Part shown: positions 16,310 to 25,385 of the stretch, piece by piece
How positions within the stretch are numbered: the first letter of the stretch is position 1
Layout of the letters: each line of letters begins with the position of its first letter
Source: Hyphomicrobiales bacterium
GTDB taxonomy: Bacteria; Pseudomonadota; Alphaproteobacteria; Rhizobiales; Rhizobiaceae
DNA length: 64,000 bases
Assembly: GCA_900473185.1 (NCBI GenBank)
Contig: UCKU01000013.1
Location: forward strand, 62,001-126,000
Direction of reading: 5' to 3'
Program-made: the position numbers and the translations under genes
The notes under the pieces: model-generated
The model's input: the letters and a program-made list of their open reading frames with translations, nothing else
What the model was told of the DNA's origin: nothing
The model's database searches: none

Positions 16310-17198
16310 CCGGGTTGTTGAACTTCTCGAGGACAGCCAAATGGCCATTGGCTGGAGCGAACTCGAGGAGCAAACCGCGCTGGGGACTTCGATAACGAAA
16401 GACGAACTCCGGCAGAAACTCGCGACGCTCTATCCCCAACTGGCCGCCAAAGGGCGGATCACGCACGGGACCAACCAAGTGTGGCGCTTCACTCGTGAAT
16501 TGAAGATCGGCGACATCGCCATCGTCCCGCATTTTGGTAAAGCTCATTTTTTGCGCGTGGCAGGGGAGCCGACCTATCTACCCCACAAGGTGAAGGACGA
16601 CACCGCCATCAGGCGTGATATCAGTAAATTCAAGACCATTGCGTTATCAGACCTTCCGGAGCCAATCAGAAAAGCTCTTGTCTTTCGCGGTCATGCATCT
16701 GTCACGCTTGCACACGTCAAGGACGCTGTCCTAGATTTCCTGGGTATCGATACAGCAATCGTGGCCGAAGAAGAGCGAGCAGCCAGAGCTGAAAAACTTA
16801 TGCGCGAGACCATGGAGTCGTATGTGATCCCTGCGAGGGATGACGTCGTCGTTGCGCGGAAGCATGCGGAAGTATTAGATGCATTGATCCGGTGTCTAGA
16901 GGCAAAAGGGTTGAAGGTTGTCAATACTCGAACAGCGGGTTTGGCGCCGGATCTCTACACCCTATGCACGACAGACCCCTTGCTGTTCGAGATCAAGACC
17001 GGACACGGATCTGGCGACTATCTAAAGGCGCTCGGACAGCTATTGTTCTACGAGAAGCTCCGTAAGCGTTCTTATCGCAAGATGCTTGTCGCTCCGGCTG
17101 GAATTGGACAGCAGCCCAAATCGATCTTCGCCGATTTCAACATAGGGGTTATTGAATATATTGAGGCCGGTAACGACTTCAGCTTTAGCTGGCCGTAA
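16266..17198 (+). CDS. Probable restriction-type nuclease with an EVE/Mrr-like N-terminal domain
   Basis: This 310-aa protein has an N-terminal module with VWRFTRELKIGDIAIVP (72-88) and HFLRVAGEPTY (94-104), which resembles the PUA/EVE-type and Mrr-associated domains that read modified bases. A charged helix (165-200) leads to a PD-(D/E)xK-type core: D229 in APDLYTL, E242 and K244 in FEIKTG, Q258 in ALGQLLFYEKL. Together this suggests a modification-dependent or other defence nuclease. The ATG at 16266 has GGAG five bases upstream. No methyltransferase partner with intact motifs lies nearby. The call rests on motifs only. Confidence 0.6.
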   Translation: MPTIYAYRLAPSGVDRVVELLEDSQMAIGWSELEEQTALGTSITKDELRQKLATLYPQLAAKGRITHGTNQVWRFTRELKIGDIAIVPHFGKAHFLRVAGEPTYLPHKVKDDTAIRRDISKFKTIALSDLPEPIRKALVFRGHASVTLAHVKDAVLDFLGIDTAIVAEEERAARAEKLMRETMESYVIPARDDVVVARKHAEVLDALIRCLEAKGLKVVNTRTAGLAPDLYTLCTTDPLLFEIKTGHGSGDYLKALGQLLFYEKLRKRSYRKMLVAPAGIGQQPKSIFADFNIGVIEYIEAGNDFSFSWP

Positions 17199-17213
17199 TC
17201 GCTGCCACCACCA

Positions 17214-17327
17214 ATGCCGATAATAGCGCGATGTATTCGTTCGACGATTTACGACACCGATGATCACGAAATTACTGGTTTCTCGCAGCAAGCCGCTCTT
17301 GTAGTCTGGATTTCGGGTTGTGATTAG
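17214..17327 (+). pseudogene. Displaced fragment of the SHOCT-protein family
   Basis: Within this short frame the bases encode STIYDTDDHEITGFSQQ, nearly the same as TTIYDTDEHEITGFSQQQ in the gene at 14136-14920, but on the opposite strand and with no SHOCT domain after it. Similarity stops on both sides. It is a gene relic from another copy or from rearrangement. Confidence 0.6.
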
Positions 17328-17371
17328 GAGAAACGGCGTTGCCCGATGATAGAAACTCACAGGAAGTCATA

Positions 17372-17596
17372 ATGCGCGAGCGGCTCTTACGAGCAATCGA
17401 TAGACGGGACCCGTGGAACGCTGTCGATCTGCTGGACTGGTTGCGCTTTCATTTTCCCGAGTATCTGATCCGGGGGGACGAACACCGTGCGGCAGCCGAT
17501 TTTGCTGAAGAGATTGCTAGTGAATTGGCTAACGATCCTGCTTTCCCACTTGTTGTACGCAACCTACGCGATATCTCCGCTGAACTACGTCGATAA
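17372..17596 (+). CDS. Hypothetical 74-aa protein
   Basis: A small acidic helical protein (NAVDLLDWLRFHFPEYL; ADFAEEIASELAND). The ATG at 17372 has AGGAAG upstream; a TTG at 17339 with GGAG would add 11 residues. Its 3' end overlaps that of the converging cupin pseudogene by a few bases. The family is not recognised. Confidence 0.55.
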   Translation: MRERLLRAIDRRDPWNAVDLLDWLRFHFPEYLIRGDEHRAAADFAEEIASELANDPAFPLVVRNLRDISAELRR

Positions 17597-17842
17597 CGAC
17601 CCGATCAGCAATGTAGCAGTACACTTGCCGACGCCAAGAACCTCGTGCGCATCGGAATGGTAATGCTGATAGTCGAAAACGCCGTTTCCCCAAATTCAGG
17701 TCCAGCGATTCTTGGTGAACGCGGCCTCAAAACTGGCAGACACGGCGCCTTCCGCCAACACCTTTCTGTAAATCAGTAAGGGGAGCCGCTGGTTGTTCGG
17801 GACCCAGTCGCTCGCCGGGAAAATGATCTTTTCGATTTCCAT
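17585..17842 (-). pseudogene. Truncated cupin-domain protein with an in-frame TGA
   Basis: The minus strand from the ATG at 17842 reads FPASDWVPNNQRLPLLIYR and ends AAFTKNRWT, then TGA, then continues in the same frame with GNGVFDYQHYHSDAHEVLGV, which is the conserved core of a cupin family as I remember it. The frame stops shortly after, before the second cupin motif. The nonsense codon and missing C-terminus show a dead gene. Confidence 0.65.
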
Positions 17843-17858
17843 GACGCTCTCGACTAAA

Positions 17859-18089
17859 TTACTCGGATCCCGGTTCGTCGCTTTCGTCGTTGAGAGACGG
17901 AAGGAACGACTCAACGTCACGTCTTTCTCGATCCGACAGAGATGAAATACGCTCCTTCCAGAACCTGGCTGCCTCAGGTGGATCGCCATCCCAGTCGCGT
18001 GACGAACCGAGATTGTCGTCGATCACAGCGACCCGTCGGCCGCCAAGGCGTCGATATTCTTCGGCAAGTTCCTTAGAAGCGTTTTCCAT
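17859..18089 (-). CDS. Hypothetical acidic 76-aa protein
   Basis: The protein has alternating charged residues (KELAEEYRRLGGRRVAVIDD) and an acidic end (LNDESDEPG). It lies 16 bp upstream of the cupin pseudogene on the same strand and may once have formed an operon with it. No family is recognised. Confidence 0.5.
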   Translation of the reverse strand: MENASKELAEEYRRLGGRRVAVIDDNLGSSRDWDGDPPEAARFWKERISSLSDRERRDVESFLPSLNDESDEPGSE

Positions 18090-18263
18090 TTGAGATCGTC
18101 TCCGCAGCTTACTTTCAGAACTAAACTTTCGCGGATCAATGCAGTTCCTGAGGCGAGGTGGATTGACCTGATTAGGCCGCGAGGGGTCGGAAACAATCGG
18201 TCGGGTTTGCCTTACACTGCCACGACCACCGGTGATGTTGTCTCCTGGCTTGCGTCGACAAGG

Positions 18264-18707
18264 CTAAACCTCAAAACTGGCACCCCAGCTCTTGATCGGC
18301 CAGTGATTGTCGGCCCCCTGGCCGACGTTGAAATGGAAACCGTTCAGCAGCTTCTCTCTAAAGAGCCACACCATTTCGGTAAATTGCTGCCTCGTAACCT
18401 CAAGCCCAAGGTTGAAGGACGGCATGTTTTCCGACTTGAACATAAACCCAGCTTCGACGCGCTCCGGCGTTAGCGGTGTGCGTACCCAGAACGAAACGAC
18501 CGCAGGCCACCGCATTTTTGTGCGAGGCGAGATCACGGCCGCGCCTACGATAAGGTATGTAAATTCGACTGACATCTCCGGAGGTCCAGGTTGGATGTGC
18601 TGGCCGATGGAGCCGGATGGGCGTTGGGCGAATTCTCCGGTCCAATCTCCCACTTCCACCTCCGGCCAAGCAAATTTCGGCAGCTCCTTTTTTGTGTTTT
18701 TCGGCAT
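18264..18707 (-). CDS. Hypothetical 147-aa protein
   Basis: A soluble protein of mostly beta character (SVEFTYLIVGAAVISPRTK; AVVSFWVRTPLTPERV) with a helical segment EVTRQQFTEMVWLFREKLL. The ATG at 18707 is chosen because GAGAGG precedes it; an ATG at 18725 would add six residues. It is divergent from the large NTPase gene, with about 265 bp between the two starts. The family is not recognised. Confidence 0.6.
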   Translation of the reverse strand: MPKNTKKELPKFAWPEVEVGDWTGEFAQRPSGSIGQHIQPGPPEMSVEFTYLIVGAAVISPRTKMRWPAVVSFWVRTPLTPERVEAGFMFKSENMPSFNLGLEVTRQQFTEMVWLFREKLLNGFHFNVGQGADNHWPIKSWGASFEV

Positions 18708-18973
18708 CGGGAACCTCTCCGGCAAGGAACGTCAGCAGACAAAGGACAAATGCGGCGACTCTTCGTGCAGTCAAGAAGACCCCAGGTCCTGCATCCGGAT
18801 CGACGAGTTCCCTATGGCGCCGGTGGAGCGGAGATCTGAGAGATTGAACGAAGCACGGGAGCAGAAACGTCGCCCTTCTGGTTGTGCTCATCAGAAACTT
18901 GCAATGCAACAATCACCTTTCTAATGTGCCGCCGTCCGGGCTGGCCTTCTTCCCGCACTCACTGGATTTTGTG

Positions 18974-21900
18974 ATGACAAAACAGACGTTTATTGACCTT
19001 GATCGTCACTTCGTACAGCTCGACGACCAGTTGCTGGGGGACGTAGATGATTGGATTTACGCAGGCCACGGAATAGGCTGGGAAGATCTCGCCAACGAAC
19101 GTCGGGCGATGGTTCTGGCCGAAGCTGGCGCTGGGAAGACGCAGGAGATCAAGGCAGCCGTTCGAAAGCTACGTGGCTCGGGTAAAGCAGCTTTCTTCCT
19201 GCGCCTTGAGGAACTTTCCGACGGCGTGACTCAGGCATCCTTTGATGGGCCGGACACCGGATCTTTTCGAGAGCTAGACGCATGGTTGAGCGGGACAGAT
19301 CTCGGGTGGTTCATGTTGGATTCGGTAGACGAGGCGCGTCTTGGGAGCGCAAAAAATTTCGAACGGGCTATCAAGCATCTTTCGGGGAAGCTTGGAGACG
19401 CTGCCCAGCGGGCCAACATAATCATCACCAGCCGCGCAAGCGAATGGCGACCGGAGAGCGATCTGAGGCTGGTCAACAATTTTCTGCCTTTCTCGGGAAC
19501 GGAGGAAACCGCAGACACCTCCAATGCTGACAATTTAGAGAGGATTTTCGACTCGTTGACTGACGAGGTCGACGGACGTGAGAAGAAGACAGCGGCAAAG
19601 GTCTTTTCACTGCTGCCGCTAGATGAGCCTCGTATTCGGCAGTTGGCGGCTCACTTCGGCGTCAATGACGTAAATATCTTCTATGACGCAGTGTTCCGGG
19701 CTGACGCGGTAGGCTTCGCGAGTAGGCCCAAAGACCTTGAGGACCTGGCGGAGTATTGGCTTCAAAAGGGAGCAATTGGCGGACGACTGGAACTGGTCAA
19801 GAACGACATCGCTTTGAAGCTCAAGGAGCGCGATCAAGATCGAGCGCAGGCAAGACCTCTCGCGCCGGAGAATGCGCGGGCCGGAGTGAAAACTCTTGCT
19901 GCGGCGTCGTCTCTCCTACGCGACCAGCAGTTCCGGGTTCCAGAAACTGACAGCGACCTTGATGGGATTGATGTCGGCGCAATCCTGAGCAAGTGGACCG
20001 AGTTCGATTGCCAGACCCTCCTTTCGCGTCCGATTTTCGATGAAGCCATTTACGGTCGCGTCCGGTTTCATCATCGGTCGGTGAGGGAATACCTAGCCGC
20101 AGAATGGATAGTGGAGCTATTGGAACGAGGGAACTCTCGGCGACAGGTGGAGCAGATCTTTTTCAAGAGCCAGTATGGCATCGAGCTTATCGTTCCCGCT
20201 ATGCGGCCCTTGCTGCCCTGGATTGCTCTGAAGGATGAGCGAATTCGCAACAAGCTCGCCCGGATCGCGCCCGACGTTTTGACAGAGGGCGGTGACCCAA
20301 GCGCATTTCCTCGGGAGTTTCGCGAGGCATTAATCAGAGACATATGCTCGCAGCGCAACCGCGAGCGCTCTGGCAGACTGCTAGATACCGCCGCTGTCAG
20401 GCGGATGGCGACGAGCGACCTGGGGCCAGCTATTAGCGAACTCCTGTCGACTTACAAGGACGACGACGTCGTTCGGATCACGCTGTTGCGCATGGCATGG
20501 CAAGGCAACATGCGGGAGTGCCTTGAGCAAGCGAAGGCGTTCGCTGTGGGCACCTCCTACGACGGCACCACTCGTGGCGCGGCTATTCAGGTCGTTGCCG
20601 CGACGGCTGGAACAGCCGAGTTAGCCCAATTTCGCGACAATTTGCTTGGATCGCTGGCCGAGCGGGATCTCGTTGTCTTCGGGGAATGCCTTCGCAGCCT
20701 TGGCGCAATTCTCGATACGAAGGTCGCGATCGACGTTGCCGCGAACTTGCTTGGGCCCGACAAGTACGGCTTCCAGTCGCTCAAGGTTCGGTTTGTTGCG
20801 TTCGTAAACGGCTTGCCTTTGGCTGAATGCCGCACGGTGGTCGACGAAATCCTCGTGAAGTTGCGCGAAACTCCGTTCAAGGAGGGCCGGAACTACAAAG
20901 TCTCTGATAAGGCCTATTGGCTTTTGCCGGTCGCCGCCAGGGCGTGCGAAAGGCTTGTGGAAGCGAAGGACGCCTTTGCTATTTCCCCTAACGCTCTGGA
21001 TGTTATGTCCCTTATCGAAAAATCGATGGCTTATGATCGTAGCTCGATCAAGACCGATTTGGGAGCGATGGTTCCGGCTTGGAGCGATCTGAACGAAAGC
21101 CTGTTCTGGCATCAAATTTCCGCTGATCGAGCGAAGGGACGCGTGATCAAAAATTGGTGGGAAGTTAGCGGGCTTCCGTCGTTTTGGGTGTTTTCGAGCG
21201 CCGATTTGCCAAGCTTTGTCAAACAGCTCAGACTTCGACAGGGAGATGATCGCTTTGTTGCATTGTCACTCGCCTTGAAGATTATGCGAGCAGACGCATC
21301 TGATGAAGCTCTAATGTCCATTCGAGAAGCGATAGGAGACGATGCGACCCTGACTGCTCGCCTTGACGAGTTGCTAGATCCTAATCCGACTGCGGAGCAA
21401 TTGGAGTTTCAACGCCGAAGACGTGAGCATGAGGAGGAGACGGAACGACACGAGTTTGCGGAGGCGGCTCGACTGGCGCAGCGGAAGCTTGAGATTTCAA
21501 AAAATCTCGATTGGTTGGGAGCGGCTTCCCCCAGGGCTATTACAGGTGCTCAACTGCATATGCTTGAGGCGCTCAGCGAACTCGACCCCGACCGAAACCG
21601 TCTGGCGCATCCTAACTGGCAAGGCCTCATTCCCGAATATGGCAAAGAAGTCGCGCAAGCATTCAAGGACGGAGCGCAGCGATTCTGGCGGCATTACGTT
21701 CCGCAGCTCCGATCCGAGGGCGTAGCGACAATGAACTCGATTCCGCGCCAGATCACTCTGGGCCTAAACGGAATCGAGTTTGAGGCTCAAGAAGAAGGGT
21801 GGCTAGATGCCCTCTCGCTGGAGCATGCCAAACTCGCTGCGAGATATGCCGTTTGGGAAATGAATGGCTTCTCGGATTGGCTCGGATCCCTGGCCGAGAA

Positions 21901-23287
21901 GTTCCCGTCGGAAGTTGCCGATGTCTTGTCTACAGAAATTGAATGGGAGTTCGCTCAACAGGATCCCGACAGCTACGTGATTTCTGACCTAGTGTGGCAT
22001 GGCGAGCAACTTAGACCAATCCTTGGTCACCGACTTCTCAGGCTATTGAGCGCACAAGAGCCCCGATCCCTCAGCGTACTGAGGGGTGCTTTGAAGATCG
22101 TTTCGGCAGACGACACGATCAGCGATGCCGAGCTTGCAGCCTTGGCGGAGCACAAAATCAAGGGTGCCGCCTCGTCCAGCCACACTGCTCTTTGGGTGGC
22201 ACTCTGGCTAACGGTTCAAGCGCCCGAAGCCATCGCGTTCCTTGACAGTCATCTGCTCGGCCTCGACGAACGCGACGCCAAAAACTTTACCATGGCCGCC
22301 AGTTCGGGTTTTCTCTCCAGCGACCACGACTGGGTCTCTAAGCGGACGAGTTTCAAAACCCCGCAGGCGCTGAAGCGGCTTTTCGAAATCTTCTGCCGCC
22401 ACATCAGGCGAGCCGAGGACACGAAGCGCGTTCACCTGCGAGGTTATTCACCGGAAGAACGAGATCACGCGCAAAAGGAACGCGACATGGTTTTGACCAT
22501 GCTTGGTGAGATCGCAGGCAAAGAAGCATTCGTTGCCCTGATGGAACTAGCCGACACTCACATCGATCAGGATATCCGCCCATATATCCGACGGGCTGCT
22601 CTCGCTCGCGCGGAAGCTGACGCCAATCTGAAGCCTTGGTCAGCTGCTGACTTTCACGCCTTCACAAAGGATCTTGATCGAAAACCTGGAAGCCTCCGCG
22701 AGTTGTTCGATCTCGTTTGCAATCGGCTGCTCGATTTCAAGCAGGAACTGGAGGAGGGCGACGATAGTATCGCCAGTATCGTTCATAAGGTTGACGCCGA
22801 GACCGTGCAACGAAACTTCTTTGGTAAGCTGTTTCGTGACAGGGCGAACGGCAGGTATTTTGCGCCAAACGAGGAGGAGCTTGCCGACGCAAAAAGGCCA
22901 GACCTCAGGATCCATGCCACTGACATTCATGGACCCGTCCCAATCGAGTTCAAAATCGCAGACAATTGGAGTGGGTCGGAGCTTTTTGAGCGACTGCAGA
23001 ACCAGCTATGTAACGATTATCTTCGGGACGCACGGTCATCTTATGGTGTCTTCCTGATGTCGAACCGTGCGGTGAAGCGGAAGAGCTGGGAGCACCCAAT
23101 CACCGGAGTGGCGCTGACTTTCGACGAACTCTGCGTCGCGCTGCAGGACTTCGCGGACGAATACATTGCAAAGCGCCCTGATATTGACGGCATCAAGGTC
23201 GTTGGGATCGACCTGACGAAGCGCCTCCAGCAGCGTCGTCCCGACCCCGCCCCGCGAAGCAAGCGAATGCCTTCGAAGAAAAAGTGA
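18974..23287 (+). CDS. Large NTPase with C-terminal PD-(D/E)xK-like nuclease motif, putative defence protein
   Basis: The protein has 1437 aa from the ATG at 18974; a start 30 codons earlier at 18884 is less likely. Residues 47-58 carry Walker A (VLAEAGAGKTQE) and 112-120 Walker B (WFMLDSVDE region), a P-loop arrangement of the NACHT/STAND kind close to the N-terminus. Residues 200-1280 are long, largely helical repeats with a coiled charged segment near 825. Close to the C-terminus D1310 in RPDLRI and E1325/K1327 in PIEFKIAD, then Q-rich helices (LQNQLCNDYL), give a PD-(D/E)xK pattern. Nuclease-plus-STAND proteins of this size often sense phage proteins. The gene stands alone in an accessory region. 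The exact family is not recognised, and the defence role is inference. Confidence 0.7.
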   Translation: MTKQTFIDLDRHFVQLDDQLLGDVDDWIYAGHGIGWEDLANERRAMVLAEAGAGKTQEIKAAVRKLRGSGKAAFFLRLEELSDGVTQASFDGPDTGSFRELDAWLSGTDLGWFMLDSVDEARLGSAKNFERAIKHLSGKLGDAAQRANIIITSRASEWRPESDLRLVNNFLPFSGTEETADTSNADNLERIFDSLTDEVDGREKKTAAKVFSLLPLDEPRIRQLAAHFGVNDVNIFYDAVFRADAVGFASRPKDLEDLAEYWLQKGAIGGRLELVKNDIALKLKERDQDRAQARPLAPENARAGVKTLAAASSLLRDQQFRVPETDSDLDGIDVGAILSKWTEFDCQTLLSRPIFDEAIYGRVRFHHRSVREYLAAEWIVELLERGNSRRQVEQIFFKSQYGIELIVPAMRPLLPWIALKDERIRNKLARIAPDVLTEGGDPSAFPREFREALIRDICSQRNRERSGRLLDTAAVRRMATSDLGPAISELLSTYKDDDVVRITLLRMAWQGNMRECLEQAKAFAVGTSYDGTTRGAAIQVVAATAGTAELAQFRDNLLGSLAERDLVVFGECLRSLGAILDTKVAIDVAANLLGPDKYGFQSLKVRFVAFVNGLPLAECRTVVDEILVKLRETPFKEGRNYKVSDKAYWLLPVAARACERLVEAKDAFAISPNALDVMSLIEKSMAYDRSSIKTDLGAMVPAWSDLNESLFWHQISADRAKGRVIKNWWEVSGLPSFWVFSSADLPSFVKQLRLRQGDDRFVALSLALKIMRADASDEALMSIREAIGDDATLTARLDELLDPNPTAEQLEFQRRRREHEEETERHEFAEAARLAQRKLEISKNLDWLGAASPRAITGAQLHMLEALSELDPDRNRLAHPNWQGLIPEYGKEVAQAFKDGAQRFWRHYVPQLRSEGVATMNSIPRQITLGLNGIEFEAQEEGWLDALSLEHAKLAARYAVWEMNGFSDWLGSLAEKFPSEVADVLSTEIEWEFAQQDPDSYVISDLVWHGEQLRPILGHRLLRLLSAQEPRSLSVLRGALKIVSADDTISDAELAALAEHKIKGAASSSHTALWVALWLTVQAPEAIAFLDSHLLGLDERDAKNFTMAASSGFLSSDHDWVSKRTSFKTPQALKRLFEIFCRHIRRAEDTKRVHLRGYSPEERDHAQKERDMVLTMLGEIAGKEAFVALMELADTHIDQDIRPYIRRAALARAEADANLKPWSAADFHAFTKDLDRKPGSLRELFDLVCNRLLDFKQELEEGDDSIASIVHKVDAETVQRNFFGKLFRDRANGRYFAPNEEELADAKRPDLRIHATDIHGPVPIEFKIADNWSGSELFERLQNQLCNDYLRDARSSYGVFLMSNRAVKRKSWEHPITGVALTFDELCVALQDFADEYIAKRPDIDGIKVVGIDLTKRLQQRRPDPAPRSKRMPSKKK

Positions 23288-23595
23288 CTGCGAGCAAGGC
23301 CATCCGCGGCCATTATTCGCCCACCGGAATGAAATTCGGTGTTTGGAGGTTGTTGTTCGAAACGTCGAAAAGTGAATCTTCGGCCGCTCGAACAATGTTC
23401 GAGATAATCGACGATTGTTCGGCAAAATTATTAATCCGGTCGACTCTCGGGCAGGCATTCCGTCGCGTCCGTCAATAGCACCTGGGTATGAATTGCAAAT
23501 CGGCGCAGGACCCTGGGTATTGCAAAGGCTGCGATGCCGCGATTTGGCCGCTGGCGCCCACCCATGGCTTTGCCATCCACACACGGAGATAACGA
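23288..23595. other. Intergenic region upstream of ohr with CGAACAAT elements
   Basis: No gene is visible. The stretch marks the change from accessory genes to ordinary metabolic genes. It carries TTGTTCGAAACG near 23352, the 17-bp palindrome at 23387 and ATTGTTCG near 23413, all variants of one half-site, and is the probable promoter region of ohr. Confidence 0.5.
23387..23403. promoter_or_regulatory. Palindromic operator-like site
   Basis: CTCGAACA-A-TGTTCGAG is a perfect 8-bp inverted repeat with a one-base centre. The same half-sites recur at 25386-25418 behind the next two genes. It lies about 190 bp before ohr and may bind its regulator. Confidence 0.5.
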
Positions 23596-24027
23596 ATGAC
23601 CGTCGACGCAAAATACACAACCAGTGCAACAGCAACGGGCGGAGGTCGCGATGGCCACACCGCTCTGGCTGACAGCACGCTTGAATTCGATCTGGTCATC
23701 CCGCGGGAACTGGGCGGGCCGGGCGGCGACGGAGCGAATCCTGAAAAGCTTTTCGCGCTCGGCTATTCAGCATGCTTTCTTGGCGCACTTCGAGTCGGCG
23801 CTCAGCAGCTGAAGACGAAGGTTCCAGAGGGCTCGACAGTTTCCGCTACAATCGGTATGGGGCCGCGCACAGAGGGTGGTTTTGGTATCACCGCAGCTCT
23901 GGACGTCTATCTGCCCGGCATGACGGAGGCCGATGCCCAGCACCTCGTTAAAGCGACGCACGGCATTTGCCCGTACTCGAACAGCATCAAGGCGACGGTT
24001 GACGTAGCATTTACAGTCAGAACCTGA
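23596..24027 (+). CDS. ohr: Organic hydroperoxide resistance protein Ohr
   Basis: Ohr is a thiol peroxidase that reduces fatty-acid and peroxynitrite-derived hydroperoxides with lipoyl reductants. The 143-aa sequence has both redox cysteines in their family context: C60 in LGYSACFLGAL and C125 in THGICPYSNSI, as well as the FAL-GYSACF and GPGGDGANPE stretches. Length is typical. The ATG at 23596 follows CGGAGATAACG. The OhrR regulator is not adjacent; instead a perfect palindrome lies upstream. Confidence 0.93.
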   Translation: MTVDAKYTTSATATGGGRDGHTALADSTLEFDLVIPRELGGPGGDGANPEKLFALGYSACFLGALRVGAQQLKTKVPEGSTVSATIGMGPRTEGGFGITAALDVYLPGMTEADAQHLVKATHGICPYSNSIKATVDVAFTVRT

Positions 24028-24168
24028 TCCCAAGTGAAACCGGCCGTTCTGTAAGGGAGGGCCGATCCACCGTCCTTCCTTCCTTCCTGCCTTAAAGAAT
24101 CGGATGGTCCTCTTGCCGCCCTTGATTCCGAACGCAGCTATCCCCATCCAATAATCCACGGTTACAGG

Positions 24169-25083
24169 ATGAGCGGACATATGTTGTTTGAGAAAGACCG
24201 CTTGAGCCTTGGCTTCGTTTTGCCAGCTCAGCAAAGAATCCGTTCGGACTTCGAATTCGAGACCCAGCTTTCACTGGCCGCCAGAGCAGACCTGGCAGGT
24301 TTCGGGGCGCTGTGGGTGAGGGATGTCCCCCTAAATAGTGAGGGGTATCCCGATCCAATCGGACATTCCGATCCCTGGGTGCTACTCGGAGCGCTGGCCG
24401 CTACCACGTCGCGAATTCGGCTGGCCACTGGGGCGATCGTATTGCCACTCCGCCATCCTTTGCATATCGCAAAATCCGCACTTTCCGTCCAAGCCCTTTC
24501 GAGGGGTCGCTTCACGCTGGGGCTTGGCTCCGGGGACCGCCCCACGGAGTACGAGGTTTTCGGCCAGGACATCGAGCAGCGAAAGCTGGGCTTCCGAGAC
24601 CACTGGCAGCAGCTGGCTGTCGCTCTGGGCGACGGTCAGGCGGTCGCGGGGGTTGACGGCAGGATCCGGTCGGAGTTTAGCATTAGACCTCGTCTCGACG
24701 CCCCGGTCCAAATGCTTGCTGTCGGCTCGTCATCGCAGTCGCTTGAGTGGATTGCTCGGCACTCGATTGGTTGGATGACCTATTACCGAGAACTAGATGC
24801 ACAAAAGGACCGGATCGCGCTTTGGCATGCTGCCGTCGCCAAGGTCACCGAAGATTTTAGGGGATTCGGGCAATCAATGGCGCTCGAACTGGTTGAAGAC
24901 GCCTCGTCGCGACCTCAGCCAATCAACCTTGGCATGAGGACCGGTCGCCAGGGTCTGATCGAAGCCCTGCAGGCAATGAGAGACGTCGGCGTTCACCATC
25001 TAGCGCTGAACATCAACACGGCGGCGCGGCCACCCGCTGACGTTATCGACGAGATCGCGTCCGATGTGATTTCGGCAGTTTGA
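24169..25083 (+). CDS. LLM-class flavin-dependent oxidoreductase
   Basis: This 304-aa protein belongs to the bacterial luciferase-like monooxygenase fold. Visible features are GFVLPAQQR near the start, the strand-loop segments RIRLATGAIVLPLRHPL and LSRGRFTLGLGSGDRP that bind FMN or F420, and a C-terminal GVHHLALNIN. The substrate is not known; relatives act on small organic molecules with reduced flavin. It follows ohr by 140 bp on the same strand and shares the CGAACAAT-type elements on both sides of the pair. An ATG at 24181 is an alternative start. Confidence 0.85.
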   Translation: MSGHMLFEKDRLSLGFVLPAQQRIRSDFEFETQLSLAARADLAGFGALWVRDVPLNSEGYPDPIGHSDPWVLLGALAATTSRIRLATGAIVLPLRHPLHIAKSALSVQALSRGRFTLGLGSGDRPTEYEVFGQDIEQRKLGFRDHWQQLAVALGDGQAVAGVDGRIRSEFSIRPRLDAPVQMLAVGSSSQSLEWIARHSIGWMTYYRELDAQKDRIALWHAAVAKVTEDFRGFGQSMALELVEDASSRPQPINLGMRTGRQGLIEALQAMRDVGVHHLALNINTAARPPADVIDEIASDVISAV

Positions 25084-25200
25084 TTGCCGCTTCCGACCTT
25101 AAGGTCAACAAGCAAAGATTCCTTAGATTCCGAGTTTTCGGGAGGGGGGTCAACACTTTGGATTCGTTAATTTGTCGAGGTTTCTAATATACGCAATCCA

Positions 25201-25232
25201 CTAACTTTTGACAGGAATCTCCTAACTTTTGA
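25201..25232 (+). repeat. Two phased direct repeats
   Basis: CTAACTTTTGA occurs at 25201 and again at 25222, 21 bases start to start, which is two helical turns. The second copy continues with AG to give TTTTGAAG, a half of the palindrome described below. A tandem protein-binding site is plausible. Confidence 0.4.
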
Positions 25233-25385
25233 AGACGGATATTTCGAAATTCGAACTATTTTCGACGTAAGAGAAGACACCTAAGCTCGTTTATTTGAAT
25301 GCGGATAACAATCGCTTTCGTGCGCTTGCAAAGGGGCGGCGCACATTCATGCAGCCGAACAATCCCAGTCTTTATTTTTCGGACG

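Noticed and set aside
17695..17697. TGA as selenocysteine codon in the cupin gene
   Set aside because: The family has a proline region there, no SECIS-like stem was seen and the gene is also cut at its end.
23340..23420. LexA boxes
   Set aside because: The GTTC-N7-GTTC pattern of alphaproteobacterial LexA is not present; the elements are a different palindrome.
24071..24090. CCTT tandem repeat as phase-variable tract
   Set aside because: It lies between genes, has about four units and no promoter relation I can support.
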